Made by a program: the position numbers and the translations under genes. Shown piece by piece: positions 39,240 through 52,000 of a stretch of DNA of 64,000 nucleotides; position 1 is the stretch's first letter; every line of letters starts with the position of its first letter. Source of the DNA: Rotaria macrura (lineage: Eukaryota > Rotifera > Eurotatoria > Philodinida > Philodinidae). The notes under the pieces are model-generated. The model was not told the origin of the DNA, made no database searches, and saw only the letters and a list, made by a program, of their open reading frames with translations. The stretch is taken from contig OENT01000172.1 in the NCBI GenBank assembly GCA_900239685.1, forward strand, positions 62,001 through 126,000. The letters are read 5' to 3'.

Positions 39240-42200
39240 ACTCCGTTAAAATCATTTACACAAGCATATAAATATATATAAAACATTAAAAAAAAGATTT
39301 TTCTTCTTCTTTATTCACTCTTTTTATAACACATTCAGCTGTGTGAACTTAAGACATAAACTTTGGCAATTTCAAGTGTGTATAATAGTTTCACACTTTC
39401 GTTTACTGATCTCCTTTTTTCTCTTTTTTTTGTCTTGTGCAGTAGTATTCTTTTTTGATTGTGCGCGTTAGTCAAATGAACTGATCTACTAATGTATTAT
39501 CGGTACTTAAAATTTCATTTGAATGACTAAATTTCTTTTTTTTTTCATTCGTCTTTTTACGACAGTGGATTCTTTTTTCTCTTTCCTTTTTGTCCTATGC
39601 TCCAGCAAAAAATATATATTAATTTTCATGAATGTTTTCGCGCACTACCTTTAGAATATAGGGAAAAGATTTTTTTATTTATTGATTCGATTCGATTCGA
39701 TTGAAACAATCTCGTATTGAAAAACATAGTTAAGAATTCTCTTATCTAGAAAATAGTGACTGAAGATATGAATATCCAATCAATCATGCCAAATGGATAT
39801 AAACGATGATTTTATTATACGAACCTTTCGAGCTTCGTTCCGAAAGAAAACACGTATTGTTTATGATAAATAATGAACTTTCAATTGACTTTCTTGTCAT
39901 AACGTCCATATATATATATATATTGTCATGATGGTGGTTTTCATTGGCTACGTTGAGTATTGCATCTTTTATTTATTGTAGGTATGATGAACATATGAAT
40001 TATATTGTTTTCATTTTACATTTAATGCTCAAGAATCGTTCATCATGCAAAATATGTCTGTACCGAATACGAATTTTTTTCCACATTTCCCAAGCCATTA
40101 TTACAAATAGAAAAACAAAACCACTATGTATATGAGGCTATTTTGGTAGTACACTTGATAGGATCGATTCTTCTGTTTCTGCTTTCATTTCAGAGATGCT
40201 AATCCATAACTAGAACGCTTGATTAAGATTGATGAGAAAAAGATGACAATACTTTTTTTCAAGACATGTCTGTCAAGCTTGCTTGAATCATTCAGAATTA
40301 TGCGACATTTTTATACTTTCGTTCCTAGATTTCTCGTCGAGACAGGATATGAAGGCAATTAGTATAGACGGCGTCTCATTCAATGTTATGTTTTCAAAGA
40401 CAAAAACTAGAGATGCTATTTTAATCAATCAATTACTGCATATAGTGACTGGCAGCTATATCGAATCGATAGAAAACAATCTTAGAAATCTATAGCAGAA
40501 ATGCTGTATGATTTGCAATAATATAACTACGGATCGCTTGATTAATAGAACGATATACAAGCAGCTATAAAATAAAACTCAAGTTCGATTATGATGTCTA
40601 ATAGATGATGAACAAAAAGATTGTTTGTATCTTTTTCCTAAAAGTATAATAAGAATGATATAGATGGAGCTTTCATTTTTACGAAACCATCGACCATGCA
40701 TGGCAGTTACATGATTCAACCATAGTTTATGTCTACTTCTCAATAATGAAGCAACCTATTAATTAAGTTTGAAGCGTATCATTGAATGACTATAAAAATG
40801 ATTGGATGTTCTAATAATGACTAAAAATTGATTTTGATTCTCGAACTGTACGATGATCTTCTTGTTGGAAAAAACAACTAGTTTATTTGTGTGATATGAA
40901 TGATAAAAATTTTGCTCTATGGCCGAAATTGATACTGCGTTTTTCCTTTTAACTTGCTCCGAATCGTAAAGTTTCTGGTAATAGACAGTTCTTTAAAAAG
41001 ATTAAAGGAATTTACCGTTCACGGAAGACGAATTACTCTGACGTCATCAGAAAAAAAAACAAGTTTTAATGAATTACTATTTTTAAATCTTCCTAGTTAA
41101 GTACATATTCTGTTTTTTTATACAATATCACAAATAGCTTTGATTATATCTCGTAGACGAAGGTTTTTTAAGGCCCTATTGATATTAATCATGAAGCAAA
41201 ACACGAATCCAGGTTTTTTTTTCATACGATATTTTTACGGTGGAGCACCATGAGATTCAAGGTCAATGTCGAATTATTATTAGTGCTTCAAGCAATATTT
41301 TTAGTTATTCCATCACATGGTTTAAACTTAATTCATATGTTGATTCATTGTTGAGACTTAGATAGAAACGATGATTGGATATCCCAATCGCAAAGCATTG
41401 TCCAGTCACCACTAAATAAGACCATGTTAATCGATCCAACGGTTGTGTAGTATAGTGAAAACTAAGTGTTTACAACGTATCGCGAGATGATTGAAGAACT
41501 AATTTAAGGCTGACCACAAAGGTCATAATAAGTGTTAGTTTGCGGCATCATTTTTTAACCTTAAAACATACTGTGCTCAAAACAAAGAAGATCAGAATAC
41601 ACGAAGATGGCAGCTTGATTGTGATTCACACTTTAATCCTATCGGATTATGTCGAAAGGGTTTTGTATCATTTTCTTAAAGGAATCTTTTGTGAAAATTT
41701 AGAAAAAGAATCGATGGCATTTGTTTTTTCTTGCATCACACATATCACGGTAATTAGATGATACTTGGATGACGCAACTATATTTTAAGCATGTTTTTAT
41801 TCTAATACACGCTTCAATGATCGGAATAGATAATTGATGATGTGCATGAGAAGATTATCAGACTCACGATTACTATAATGATATCTAGGCATACAAGTCT
41901 TTTTCTTCTCGAAGAAGTTGCCGTTTTGTCATCAGTTGACCAGCGTTTAGTGATCAATTGATCTAAGCTTCACGAATTTTCTAATGTGAGAAGCGTTTAA
42001 CTACCAATGCTAATCAAATGTATCATGCATGTTTTATGAATCGATGGAAATGACTTTTATTTTTACATTAGGTTCTCATGAAAATCTCTCAAATTTGAAT
42101 AATTTTGAAAAAAATATATAATCGCTCAAACTAATACACTTTCATCCATCTATTATATTTACATTAATCAAACATGTCATTAGCTGTTCACTTTGACAAA

Positions 42201-42486
42201 AAGGTTCATTATATCATAGATGTTAATTGAATTTGTCATCGTGCTGATAGTGAATATGTTTTATTCTAAAAGTGTAATGATTCTAATGACGTATCTGATC
42301 CAAATAAACAGAAGCATAAACAAAACAAGCACACAAACTTCTAGATAAGTACATATCACGTTCACTACGAAAACTATACATGTATAGATATAGCGATATA
42401 TATAAATTTTACAGTCTGCATGAAAGAAAAGAAAACAACAATCTTGATTAACATTCTCTTCTTTATTTATTTACAAGTGTTATATC
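39240..42486. other. Intergenic, nothing recognised
   Basis: About 3.2 kb AT-rich, with TA repeats near 39907-39921 and 42608-42622 (the latter in the next gene's first intron). A short frame at 40283-40495 and a 34-codon signal-peptide-like frame at 41250 have no support as genes. Confidence 0.5.
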
Positions 42487-43923
42487 ATGTCACTAACTTT
42501 ATCGTCGCGTCCAATGCTTTTTCTTGATAGTTCGCCTATGCATAGTGCAATTGATAAGTATGTAATTTTATGTTTACCGTTATTTTACGAGTATATTCAA
42601 TTAGAATATATATATATATATAAATATTTACATATTCTTAAGATTATCTGATACTAATAAACAACAGCATTCATTTCGAAAGATCATAGGCTTTCTTATT
42701 GCTCTACTTTCATATACACTTGCGTTTACAATAATCATTGGTGACCTTTTCTTCCATATTCCAGGTAAGTTAACTCGATTAGTGTGCAGTTATAGTTCGT
42801 ATAGGATATATAAAACACTTGTCATAGTTTTCAGCAAAAATAATCTGAAAATATTGTTGCGTTAGATTTTAATAATGCGTGAAAGATATTTTATATGTAT
42901 TTCTATTTATTTGAATAGTTTCTCATCGAATACTTTTTCGTTTTCATACACGTACGATTCCATTAAGTCTACCAAAAACATGGATTGCACCACTTTGGAT
43001 GATTGTCTATGGTGCACAAGTAAGAATCGTAATTTCGTTTTGTTTTCAAATCTTGAATCTAATCTAGATACCTTGGCTATGCTATGCTACAACGACATTA
43101 TTTCGTCGTAATGGTGCTTGCAGTGATAATGATTATTTATATAAATATCCATCTCCAGTATCTCAAATACAATTGTTCACATTTACTTTTAGTTGTTGGT
43201 CTCATCTGATATTTTTATTTCTTATTCAATATCAATCAAATCTAGTATGTATCATTGTTAGTGTGATTTACTTGTTGTGTTTATGTGACTGATTTAATTT
43301 AGCTCGCAACTGTTTATATAATATTAGGTATGATGTCATTAACAATTTGCCTTTTTACATCAATAATGCATCTACATAATTATAAACGTGAATTATCAAG
43401 ATGTCATTTGTAAGTGAAAGAATATATTTCATTTTGTCGAAATATTGTTCTCTATAGATTTGCTGACATATGGTCAATAAGAATATTTCTTCACAATGGT
43501 CTTAGTGTTATGCTAGCATGGCAAATAGCTTTAGTTGGCTTTTCATCTTTATATGTCTGTAATAGATTATTATTACCATTAAAAACATTAAATTTAATAG
43601 GTTTATGTTTTATTGGTTCAATTTGTATTGTAGCACTATTATATATGATAATAATGCCTTGCTTTTTCTCTAGTACACTGTATCATGTCATAGCTGGATG
43701 GATATTTATTGTTGTATTAAAATTTAGTAACTGGTATAAACAAGACTACACATCGAATTCTTCACTTGCCATATCATTTTATGTGTCAACAGCTTTATTC
43801 TGCTTTATTGTATGTCTTCATATAGTTTTATGGTTGTTCTGTTATTCGCGGACGACATGTAGTTTATTGACAAATGCAAACAAAAATAGTTATCGTCAAA
43901 GTATACTCCAAGGAAAAGATTGA
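42487..43923 (+). CDS. Multi-pass membrane protein of unknown family
   Basis: Six exons (42487-42557, 42643-42764, 42919-43019, 43068-43244, 43303-43409, 43458-43923) sum to 1044 nt, 347 aa plus stop, with every phase agreeing. After a short polar N-terminus there are about eight to nine hydrophobic segments: IIGFLIALLSYTLAFTIII, TWIAPLWMIVYGAQIPWLCY, the stretch around FTFSCWSHLIFLFLI, LATVYIILGMMSLTICLF, one around MLAWQIALVGFSSLYV, LIGLCFIGSICIVALLYMII, HVIAGWIFIVVLKF and STALFCFIVCLHIVLWLF. A basic tail ends ILQGKD. There is no signature of known channel, GPCR or transporter families that I can name, so no function is proposed. It is expected in a cellular membrane. Confidence 0.85.
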
Positions 43924-45357
43924 TTTTTATTTGTTCATTTGATCTTCAACGGATTTCTTTGAACATTTGTTTCTTTTTCGTTCTTTTACTTTTTTCTTTT
44001 TCATTTGAAATACATTTACTTACAAAAATATAGCCGGATGATACAACTAAGATTAAGAAATTCAAGGAGATGCGTAAGCTTTTGAACTGAGCTTTATACT
44101 ACAGGATTAATCAACAATAAATTAATCGCTTGAATGAAATGAAATCATATAGAATTGAATAAATAAAAATTTTGGTTTTTACTTAATCATTGTTTTCGAT
44201 GAATCTTAAACTGAAAACTGTAAGAAAAAAACATTGTTTATCTTTACTATTACATTTATTGGCTTATCGTAGAGCATGATGATCGATGAATAAGACGAAA
44301 ATGGATGATTTGAATTGTAACAAAGTATAATTTAGGATTCAAGATGATTGAACTATTTGAATGTTAGACTGTAAATTTCATGAAAAGTTTTGCAAATTTT
44401 TGAAAAACAAAAACATCTGTCATACCTAATCGACTTGTATCGATATTATGATCGATAATATCAAGTTAAATTCCAGTAGGTGAATATGTTTACTATTTTT
44501 GTTTATCGAAATTTTATTTTCATCAAATTATTCGAGTCAAATCAATTGAGAAAAGTAGAACATTTGATGATTAAAATGAAGACCGTGTCAATGTTCATTA
44601 AAATGTAAAAATACATTGAGGATCTTTTAAATTTAACAATCATAAGGTTTCTGAGTATTTTCTTTCTTCTCTGTGTTTTTGGATAAATTGATTTAGTTAT
44701 TATTATTGTTCTCGTTAAAAAAATGAGAATAATTGTTTATACAAAGACAAAAGGCTGTAAGTATCATGGTTTATTTAGTAGAACGCATTAAGTTGTAAGT
44801 AAGAATGACGAACATTTACTGACAGCTAATGAAATATTGTCTACTATAATCAGGTAACTTTTGAAAATATTATTTATTCATATTCGTTTAAATTGAACTA
44901 AGGCATCATGTATTGAGTTCACATCATGACACATATTTGAATAGTTAACACACTGACAATAACAACAACGAGATGAATACTAAAGATTTCTTTTTATTTT
45001 CCCAAGTACTTCATAATGATTGTCATCTCTTCAGCTAATAGTTTATTTTTGAAATAGTATTTTAAGACAAATATAAAAACTATTCACGGAAACCAAGACT
45101 ATTGATTCATCTAATCAAGTTGCTGACTTTAACATGTTTCTTTTTTACTTGGTTTTAGCAAAGGAAAAAGAAAGATAATGATAGTAATCTCCTGTCATAT
45201 TATCTGCATCAAAGTTTTGAACATGTATGTTAATATGAAATGAGTATATTTTTGCATAGCATGCATGCATTGTCATCCTCGAGTGACGCAGAATTCTAAC
45301 TGACAGAGTAACATGCAAATCAGAAAGTAAAAAAGAAGAGGAAAAACCAAGAAAGAC
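43924..45357. other. Intergenic, nothing recognised
   Basis: AT-rich sequence after the membrane-protein gene. It includes probable 3'UTR with AATAAA-type motifs near 44157-44165 and no gene-like frame. Confidence 0.5.
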
Positions 45358-47394
45358 ATGATGAAATACGTCAGTGAACAGCATCGACTGAAGGTAATAT
45401 GATGAATTGTGTCACACACACATGCATCACATTTAAAGAAGCTTCAAAGATAGAGAGAGAGAGAGAAAGAAGCCTCCTTCTTTTCTTCTTTTTTTCTACC
45501 TCTCTTTTTGTTGTAAAGAAAAAAATAGCTCGTCTTTGTACGACAATTCTGATTTCATTTTCTGCTAGAATACTCCTTTTTCTTTTTTCTATCCTTCCAG
45601 AAAATCTAACGCATGAACTGCAAACGTCATTCTTGAGTATTCGTAGTCACGTCATCAATGCAGTATTGTTAATCATTTTAACTGCTTAAGACGAATGCGT
45701 CAATCTCTTTTTTCTTTTTTCACTTCTGTTACATTTCTAAGAAACTCGATCTCAAGTTAAAAATGATACACAGCGTGATTCATCGTTCCTCAAGGTGAGT
45801 TCAAATATACTGAGAAGAAAGACGTCAACGTATGTTTTAATCTACCAGATAGGAAAAAAACGAGAGAAAGCCTGTTTAATATTTTTTTTTAGTTCAGTGG
45901 CATCAACAGTGGCTGATCCATCAACAGTAACAGTGCGCATTGAAAGCGCATCAACAAGTGATCTAAATGTTCAAGATGTTTCTACATCATCGTCATCATC
46001 AGAAGCCGATGACGATGACGATTTGAAGCAACAGCAAAGAAAACAAAATTTAACTGATCGCCTTAGTTATCATACAGTCTCGGCAAGAACAGGTAGTCGA
46101 CATACATCACCAATAGAAATACATCATCACAAAAATTCTCTTCAACAAAAACGTCCAAATCGTTTAAGTACAGATGTTAATTCAATGCGCGTAGCTTTGA
46201 GTCGGCCGACAACGGCAATTTCATTGCCAGCTAAATCATCAGCATCCGATAATGAATGGGATCTTGATTCAGCACAAACCTTAGTTTCATCCGTACAACG
46301 ACGGAATCCATCATGTCCATCAATATCTCCAACAATAATACGTTCGAAATCGTCGTCCTCGCAATCACCTGTTATACCAACATTTAATCCACAACAAGCA
46401 CCTCCGGTATTCACAACAACTTCTGAGTGTCTTGGTAACTATTGACGAGAGAACAAAGATGTTTCATTTCTTTTCTCATCTTATGAAATTTAATCTAGGA
46501 ACAGATTTGCGTCCACAATTACGGCGTGATGTGCAAAGACGTTCAAAATCTTTAGCAAAACATACAATACCTATGACCAATCCGGCATCACCAACTATTC
46601 CCATTGTTTTTCTTACAGATGATATTTTGTTAGGTTCAGTTCGTGCATTACAAAATGAAAGACAAATGTGTAAATTATCTATTGATTATCTTATTGATGC
46701 AACAAATATGAGACCTGATGAGTTAGCACGTAAAGCAAATATCGGAGCTCCTCTTCCATGTCAATGTGGACATACACATTCACGTTGTACGTTAACGCTT
46801 GAATTCGATCAACCAGTTTTACCAACATCAAATGAATCAGGTCATTTAAGTACCAGTAAAACACGAGAATTAAGCCGTACACAACTAGGTCAACTATTTT
46901 CAGCTGTGAACCGTTTTATATTAAAAGCACAGCAAGAAGAAAAACGAATACTTATATATGGATTTGAATTAACACCTAATTCACCACTTGCTATCATCGC
47001 TATACAATATTTAATGTTAAGCGATGAACAATTATCATTAACTGAAGCTATGCATTCAGTACATCGTTTATTTCCAATATTACCCAAAAAGCATCAACAA
47101 TTTCCGACGATGGAAAAACGCTTTCAAGACTATCTTAAACAATTAGATCGAAAAACATTTCCAAAAAATTTTATTGTGAATAATATAAGTGGAGATATTA
47201 GTGTTAGTAGCACTAGTGCATATGAACATCGACGATCATTACGAGATCTATCATCGGTAGCAACAGACAGAACACTACTTGATAATGCTAGTGCATCGCT
47301 AACATCATGGACAACAATACCAATGCCAATTGTGAATGATAATACAAAGCAATCTCATCAATTATTTACAACACGCTCAGCTTGGGACAGTTGA
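45358..47394 (+). CDS. Dual-specificity-phosphatase-like pseudophosphatase
   Basis: Exons 45742-45794, 45893-46434 and 46499-47394 are in phase; translation from ATG 45763 gives 489 aa. A small exon 45358-45393 (ATG, donor GTAATA) also joins in phase and would give 508 aa, so the start is uncertain. The first half is Ser-rich and acidic (SSSSSEADDDDD). The second half follows the DSP fold: IVFLTDDILLGSVRALQNER matches the family's start (xLYLGSxxxAxN), then IDYLIDATNM. The region equivalent to VLVHCxxGxxRS is ILIYGFELTPNS, so the catalytic Cys and Arg are gone; the following AIQYLM, TEAMHSVHRLFP and FPTMEKRFQDYL match the final helices. Between them is an unusual CQCGHTHSRC cluster. It is probably a catalytically inactive phosphatase fold acting as a binding protein. 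The specific family is not recognised. Confidence 0.8.
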
Positions 47395-48556
47395 AAATGT
47401 TTTAATCGTATTTTTTTGTCGTTTCTTTTTCTTTTCTAAAGAAAAATTTATGACGCTGTAATAGCATTATAATTTTTAACTGATTATGAGAAGAGTATCG
47501 TTATTTTTTCAAGAGCAAATTTTCTCTGTTTCATAGAGGTTTAACGCATGCTGTAATAGGTTTTTAATTAATTCAATTGACGTCAGACAATGTTTAAAAA
47601 TAGATTCTAATTTTTTTCTTGTCTTTAGATAAAAAGTAATCTTTCCGACTCTTTCTAGATGTATGATGATGTAAAAGTATTTATGAAAATATAATAAATA
47701 TTTTTTTGGGAGAACAAAAGAAATCAATATGCAAAGCACGAAATTTTTTTCAACAGAAAAAGAATGCTGAACTCAACTCGACTGTGTTCTTAATTACTAT
47801 ATATATCTATCAATATTCTCTTGTTCTATTAACTGTTGAAATGAGGGATGTATGAAGTGTATATTTTATTGTGCATATATCTTATTCAGAATGATTCCGA
47901 TAGAACTCAATAGTTTAATATCAATAAAGTTAAAGAAGCATTTTTGTTGAAACTTCACAAGTTCATAGATTTTTATCATTTTTAACTGCGTTAAACATAA
48001 ATTCTATCGTTATACAAGTTATTTATAGCATGTTCTATACAGACTCCTAGCTCTTACCTCGTTTAATAGAACTTATTCGAAGAACAATGCTAACTATATC
48101 AGAAACAACATATAAACTTAACGCTTTTCTTTTGAGTTCTATTGAGTCAAAATATGGCGAGCCGAAGAAAAACATTGTATCAAAAAATTTAATTCTCGAA
48201 TTTTCTTTTATCATCGTAGAATGTTAGAAAACGGGATAAAAAAACCTAATATATTCAATGCTTTTCAGAAACAGTAAATTTAACTTGAAAAGAGCAACTT
48301 CTTATGCTACAGATCTCATTAAAGAATAAATTTATTCTATACTCGTCTATAATAAAGAATGAAAAAAGAAAAAAGAAAACATACACACAGAAATAAGAAA
48401 CTGTTAGTCGTTTGATAATGAAATTATAAGAATCTTTTTTTAAAGACACGTCATCGTTGACTTCGAATGATATTCGACTAGTTTAGAAGTTGACTTTATG
48501 ATCATCAAGAAAAATTCAACAGTTCTGCTTTCTAAAATGCTTACATTGTAGATTTT
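47395..48556. other. Intergenic, 3'UTR of two convergent genes
   Basis: AT-rich and without coding features; it lies between the stop of the pseudophosphatase gene (+) and the stop of the small minus-strand gene. Confidence 0.5.
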
Positions 48557-49099
48557 TCACGGTGAAACTTTATTTTCTATATTGGCAGCAATAGACATCA
48601 CATGAGCTGCTCGTTCAAGTAATCTAGCTGCTTGAGCCATGTTATTAGTCATTTCTTGATTACATCGAGATGATATTATTGATGGTATAGAACAATCATG
48701 TTGTGTTTCAATATTTTTGATCTTCGTTCGAATGTTTTCCACGGCGTCATTGATTTTATTATTCATTGTAAGATCTTGTTGTGATTGAATTCCATCAGTT
48801 TTTATTGCATTATACCCGTATTGAGGCATCTCATTGTAATATGACTCATAAGATTGACGATAAGGATTAAATAAGCTACAGCATTGTGAAGTTCCAGAAA
48901 ATAAATGACCAAAACCTAACGTATATGATGGATATTCGGTAAAATCGATTGTCATGTTATCTTTCGTAAGATTTTTGTTCGATAAGTTATATTCATCATC
49001 ATAATCAAATGGAAGAACTATCGTCTTAGTAGAAAGACATGAACTATCCATGAGCCTATTAGACAAACAAAATGAATGAATGAAAGAAAAAATATCCAA
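48557..49099 (-). CDS. Uncharacterised small protein
   Basis: An open frame of 180 codons, long for such AT-rich DNA, with balanced composition. A good splice acceptor (TTTGTTTGTCTAATAG, ending at 49056) lies inside its 5' part, just before the ATG at 49051. The real protein may therefore start at MDSSCLSTKT (164 aa) with an upstream 5'UTR exon. The middle is Tyr/Asn/Ser-rich. The C-terminus contains probable helices (AVENIRTKIKNIETQHD and NMAQAARLLERAAHVMSIAA). There are no signal peptide, membrane segment or domain I recognise. It may be lineage-specific. Confidence 0.55.
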   Translation of the reverse strand: MDIFSFIHSFCLSNRLMDSSCLSTKTIVLPFDYDDEYNLSNKNLTKDNMTIDFTEYPSYTLGFGHLFSGTSQCCSLFNPYRQSYESYYNEMPQYGYNAIKTDGIQSQQDLTMNNKINDAVENIRTKIKNIETQHDCSIPSIISSRCNQEMTNNMAQAARLLERAAHVMSIAANIENKVSP

Positions 49100-52000
49100 G
49101 CGCTTTTTCTATTTTTTATTCGTTACACTTCTCGGTCTTTGTTAGATTATTCATAAAAAGATGATATATCAGAACAAAAATGATGGCTACCTTACAGAAG
49201 TCATAGAAATTATTTCTATCTATCCAGTATTAATAATCCATGAGCCAAAATATAATCAACACCTGTGAATGAAGCAATGAAATGTATTAACGTAAAAATG
49301 CGTATAGTGCAAGTAATTCAATATTTGTGAAGTTCTTTCACTTAATCTATATACGTATATGTATATACTGAACATTAAAGCATAATTATGTAAAAATATA
49401 AATCCCCTTAAACAGTTGAAAGAAAAGGTTTCATCATTTCAGTATATATTTACTGATCATCAAGGATATTATTTAAATAAAGTCAAGGTTTAGTGTTCAT
49501 GCCATCAAAATAATCTCAACTTAGGTATCTTGAGCACGGTTATATATATTTTTTTAATTACCAAAGTAATTAATTATATGTTTTAATCATGCAGTTTAAC
49601 ATAAAATCACAGATACAGACGTATCGCAGTCCTAAAAATAATGATAAAAAATGATGGAAATTAATGAGCGCATTTCAATAATAATAGTAACCGTAACGAA
49701 AATTCTAATTCAATTTCATTCGAATATTGGTAGTGCTTAATGATATGTCGGTGACAATGTTAAAAGTGTACAAATAAGTTGTAAGCATATTTTAAAGTTT
49801 TAAAGATATCCAACCATGGCATATTTAGTGGCGAAGTTGTACTCTTTCGGAAGAACATACATTAATATATAATCTATTAGTTTCAAGGTTCAATTATGTA
49901 CGTAGACTCATTTTCTCTTTGAAAAACGATAATTATTGTGGAAAGAAAATAAGTATAGTTTTACTTTTCAAAGAAAAATCTGGAAAAGTTTGTCAACAAT
50001 GAAAGAAATCAGCTAGTCATTCATATAACCATAGAAAAAGAATACTGACTATGATAATCATAGGGTAAGGAAGATAGTAGAATCATGTCAAGCTCTCATT
50101 AAGAAAGATTTTTGATAGAACACAATTTTTCTGCCAAATGAAATTCATGTAATTTATCTGCTTATCCAGTCGTTCAACGGTACCGATTCACGTGACATCA
50201 TAATCTGTTCAAAACTGTTTTTGTTTTCATTCGACCAGATAATTGAATTCATAGTTACCTGACATTTACTTATGTCAATAGATAAGAATACAAGAAAGGT
50301 TTAAAAAACATCCTCAATATTACTATTTTTTACATTGCTCATGTTTTTTCATATTTAATTCCTGGTTAAGGATTTGATATCTGCCCTAAGTCGGATGTAC
50401 TGAGCTATAAAGACACAATTAGTTGTTTCTTTCTGATGTGTCTTCATGCAGAGATTCAATAATAGTTTCTTGTAAAAAAAACGTACTAGAATAATCATTC
50501 CTCGAGTCAGTATATTGACGAATTTGTCTTTATGGATAAACATGAATTCAATATACAGTAGATATGATAGTAGCATATCGGATGTGCTCCATTGTGCATA
50601 CATTAGACTAGATACTGTATTTGGTCGATTAAATTGGACAAAGTACATATACTAGCTATGCAACAGAAAATATTTATCAACAGAGTTCGGATACATTGAT
50701 TAACGTATCGTCTCTTTCTCGATTGCTGTTAAGGACTATGATAAATGATCTCTTGATAGATAGTCTTATATTATTTTTAATACAAACATTTATGACAAGT
50801 GAAATCACCGTTTATCATATTTGTCCATCGGATAATCATCAAACTGTGTACTGAAGAAGAAAAAAACAATTAAATTTCAAACTTTTCTATTATAATCCAT
50901 AAAAGAACAGGCAATATCTGTCTAATGGTAGTATGAGCTGTCGGATATGAATGTATTTAAAACAGAAACAAGAATATTAGAAAATAATCACTCAACTAAG
51001 TCGGATATTTCGATTCATAAAATCATTTTTTCTTTTCAGTACGTCGAAAGTCGTTTTTTTTACATAGTCAAAACAGAGTGTCATGTATAAAATTGTTGAA
51101 AATTAAATCCTTGCATAATTTTCTACTATTTATCGTTTATTGTGCAGTTCTATTGCAAGAGATGTATGTCAGCAATACCGTATACATTTTTCACATGTTA
51201 AAATAATATCATATTAACTTTCAAGTAAATTTCTCTTTACTAGCGGTTACGAGTGTAAATCATAAATCAAGTTATGATTCATTTTGATGGTCAACTCATT
51301 CCAGTCAGTTAAGATGATTTTTGATGTGTGTGTGTGTTTATGTGATTTACATCGTGAATATGTCAGAGCATGTGTTACGTTGTATCACAGACCTCTAGAA
51401 ATAGTATTAATAATAAGAACATTTAGATTAGACAGAAATGTCAACAAATTTTTGTGCTTGTCAAATCAATAATCTTGCAAAATACGAACTGCGTCGAATT
51501 TTGCCATGTTAATTAACTCATTCTACATGATTTTTATCTCAAAACATATATACTGTACTCTGAATCGATAAAAGTTTAACAATCGACTAAAAGCAAACTA
51601 TGATTGTGAAAAATAATTAAAAACACTAAACACTTTGTTCGCATTTGATTATAAAAACAAAATAATTTGAATATGGAAGCATCTGTTTCCAACGCCTGCT
51701 CTCTATTATATTTCTTTTTCTAAGGAAGACAAGAGATTGAGAAAAAAATAATGATTGTATGAAGTTCAATATAATCGATGTGTTCATTAGCGTTAAGTAG
51801 AAATGGTGAAGCATCTGTTTCAGAGAGAAAGTCAGGAAACGCAAAATAGTCAAAGAACATCAAGAGCATGATATTCTATTTTTCCTTTCAAAATACAACT
51901 ATGTGAAAATTAGATACTAATAAAGTCACGTTTTCTTTTTCAAACTGAAATATCCAAACATACTTCGCATGACTCCATGAATTTAAAGTAATAAATACGA

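Noticed and set aside
40283..40495. 70-codon frame after NDRG
   Set aside because: Looks slightly protein-like, but there is no recognisable family and no splice partners.
41250..41354. 34-codon frame starting MRFKVNVELLLVLQ, resembling a signal peptide
   Set aside because: Too short. Hydrophobic leaders arise easily in AT-rich DNA, and no downstream mature peptide or exon was found.
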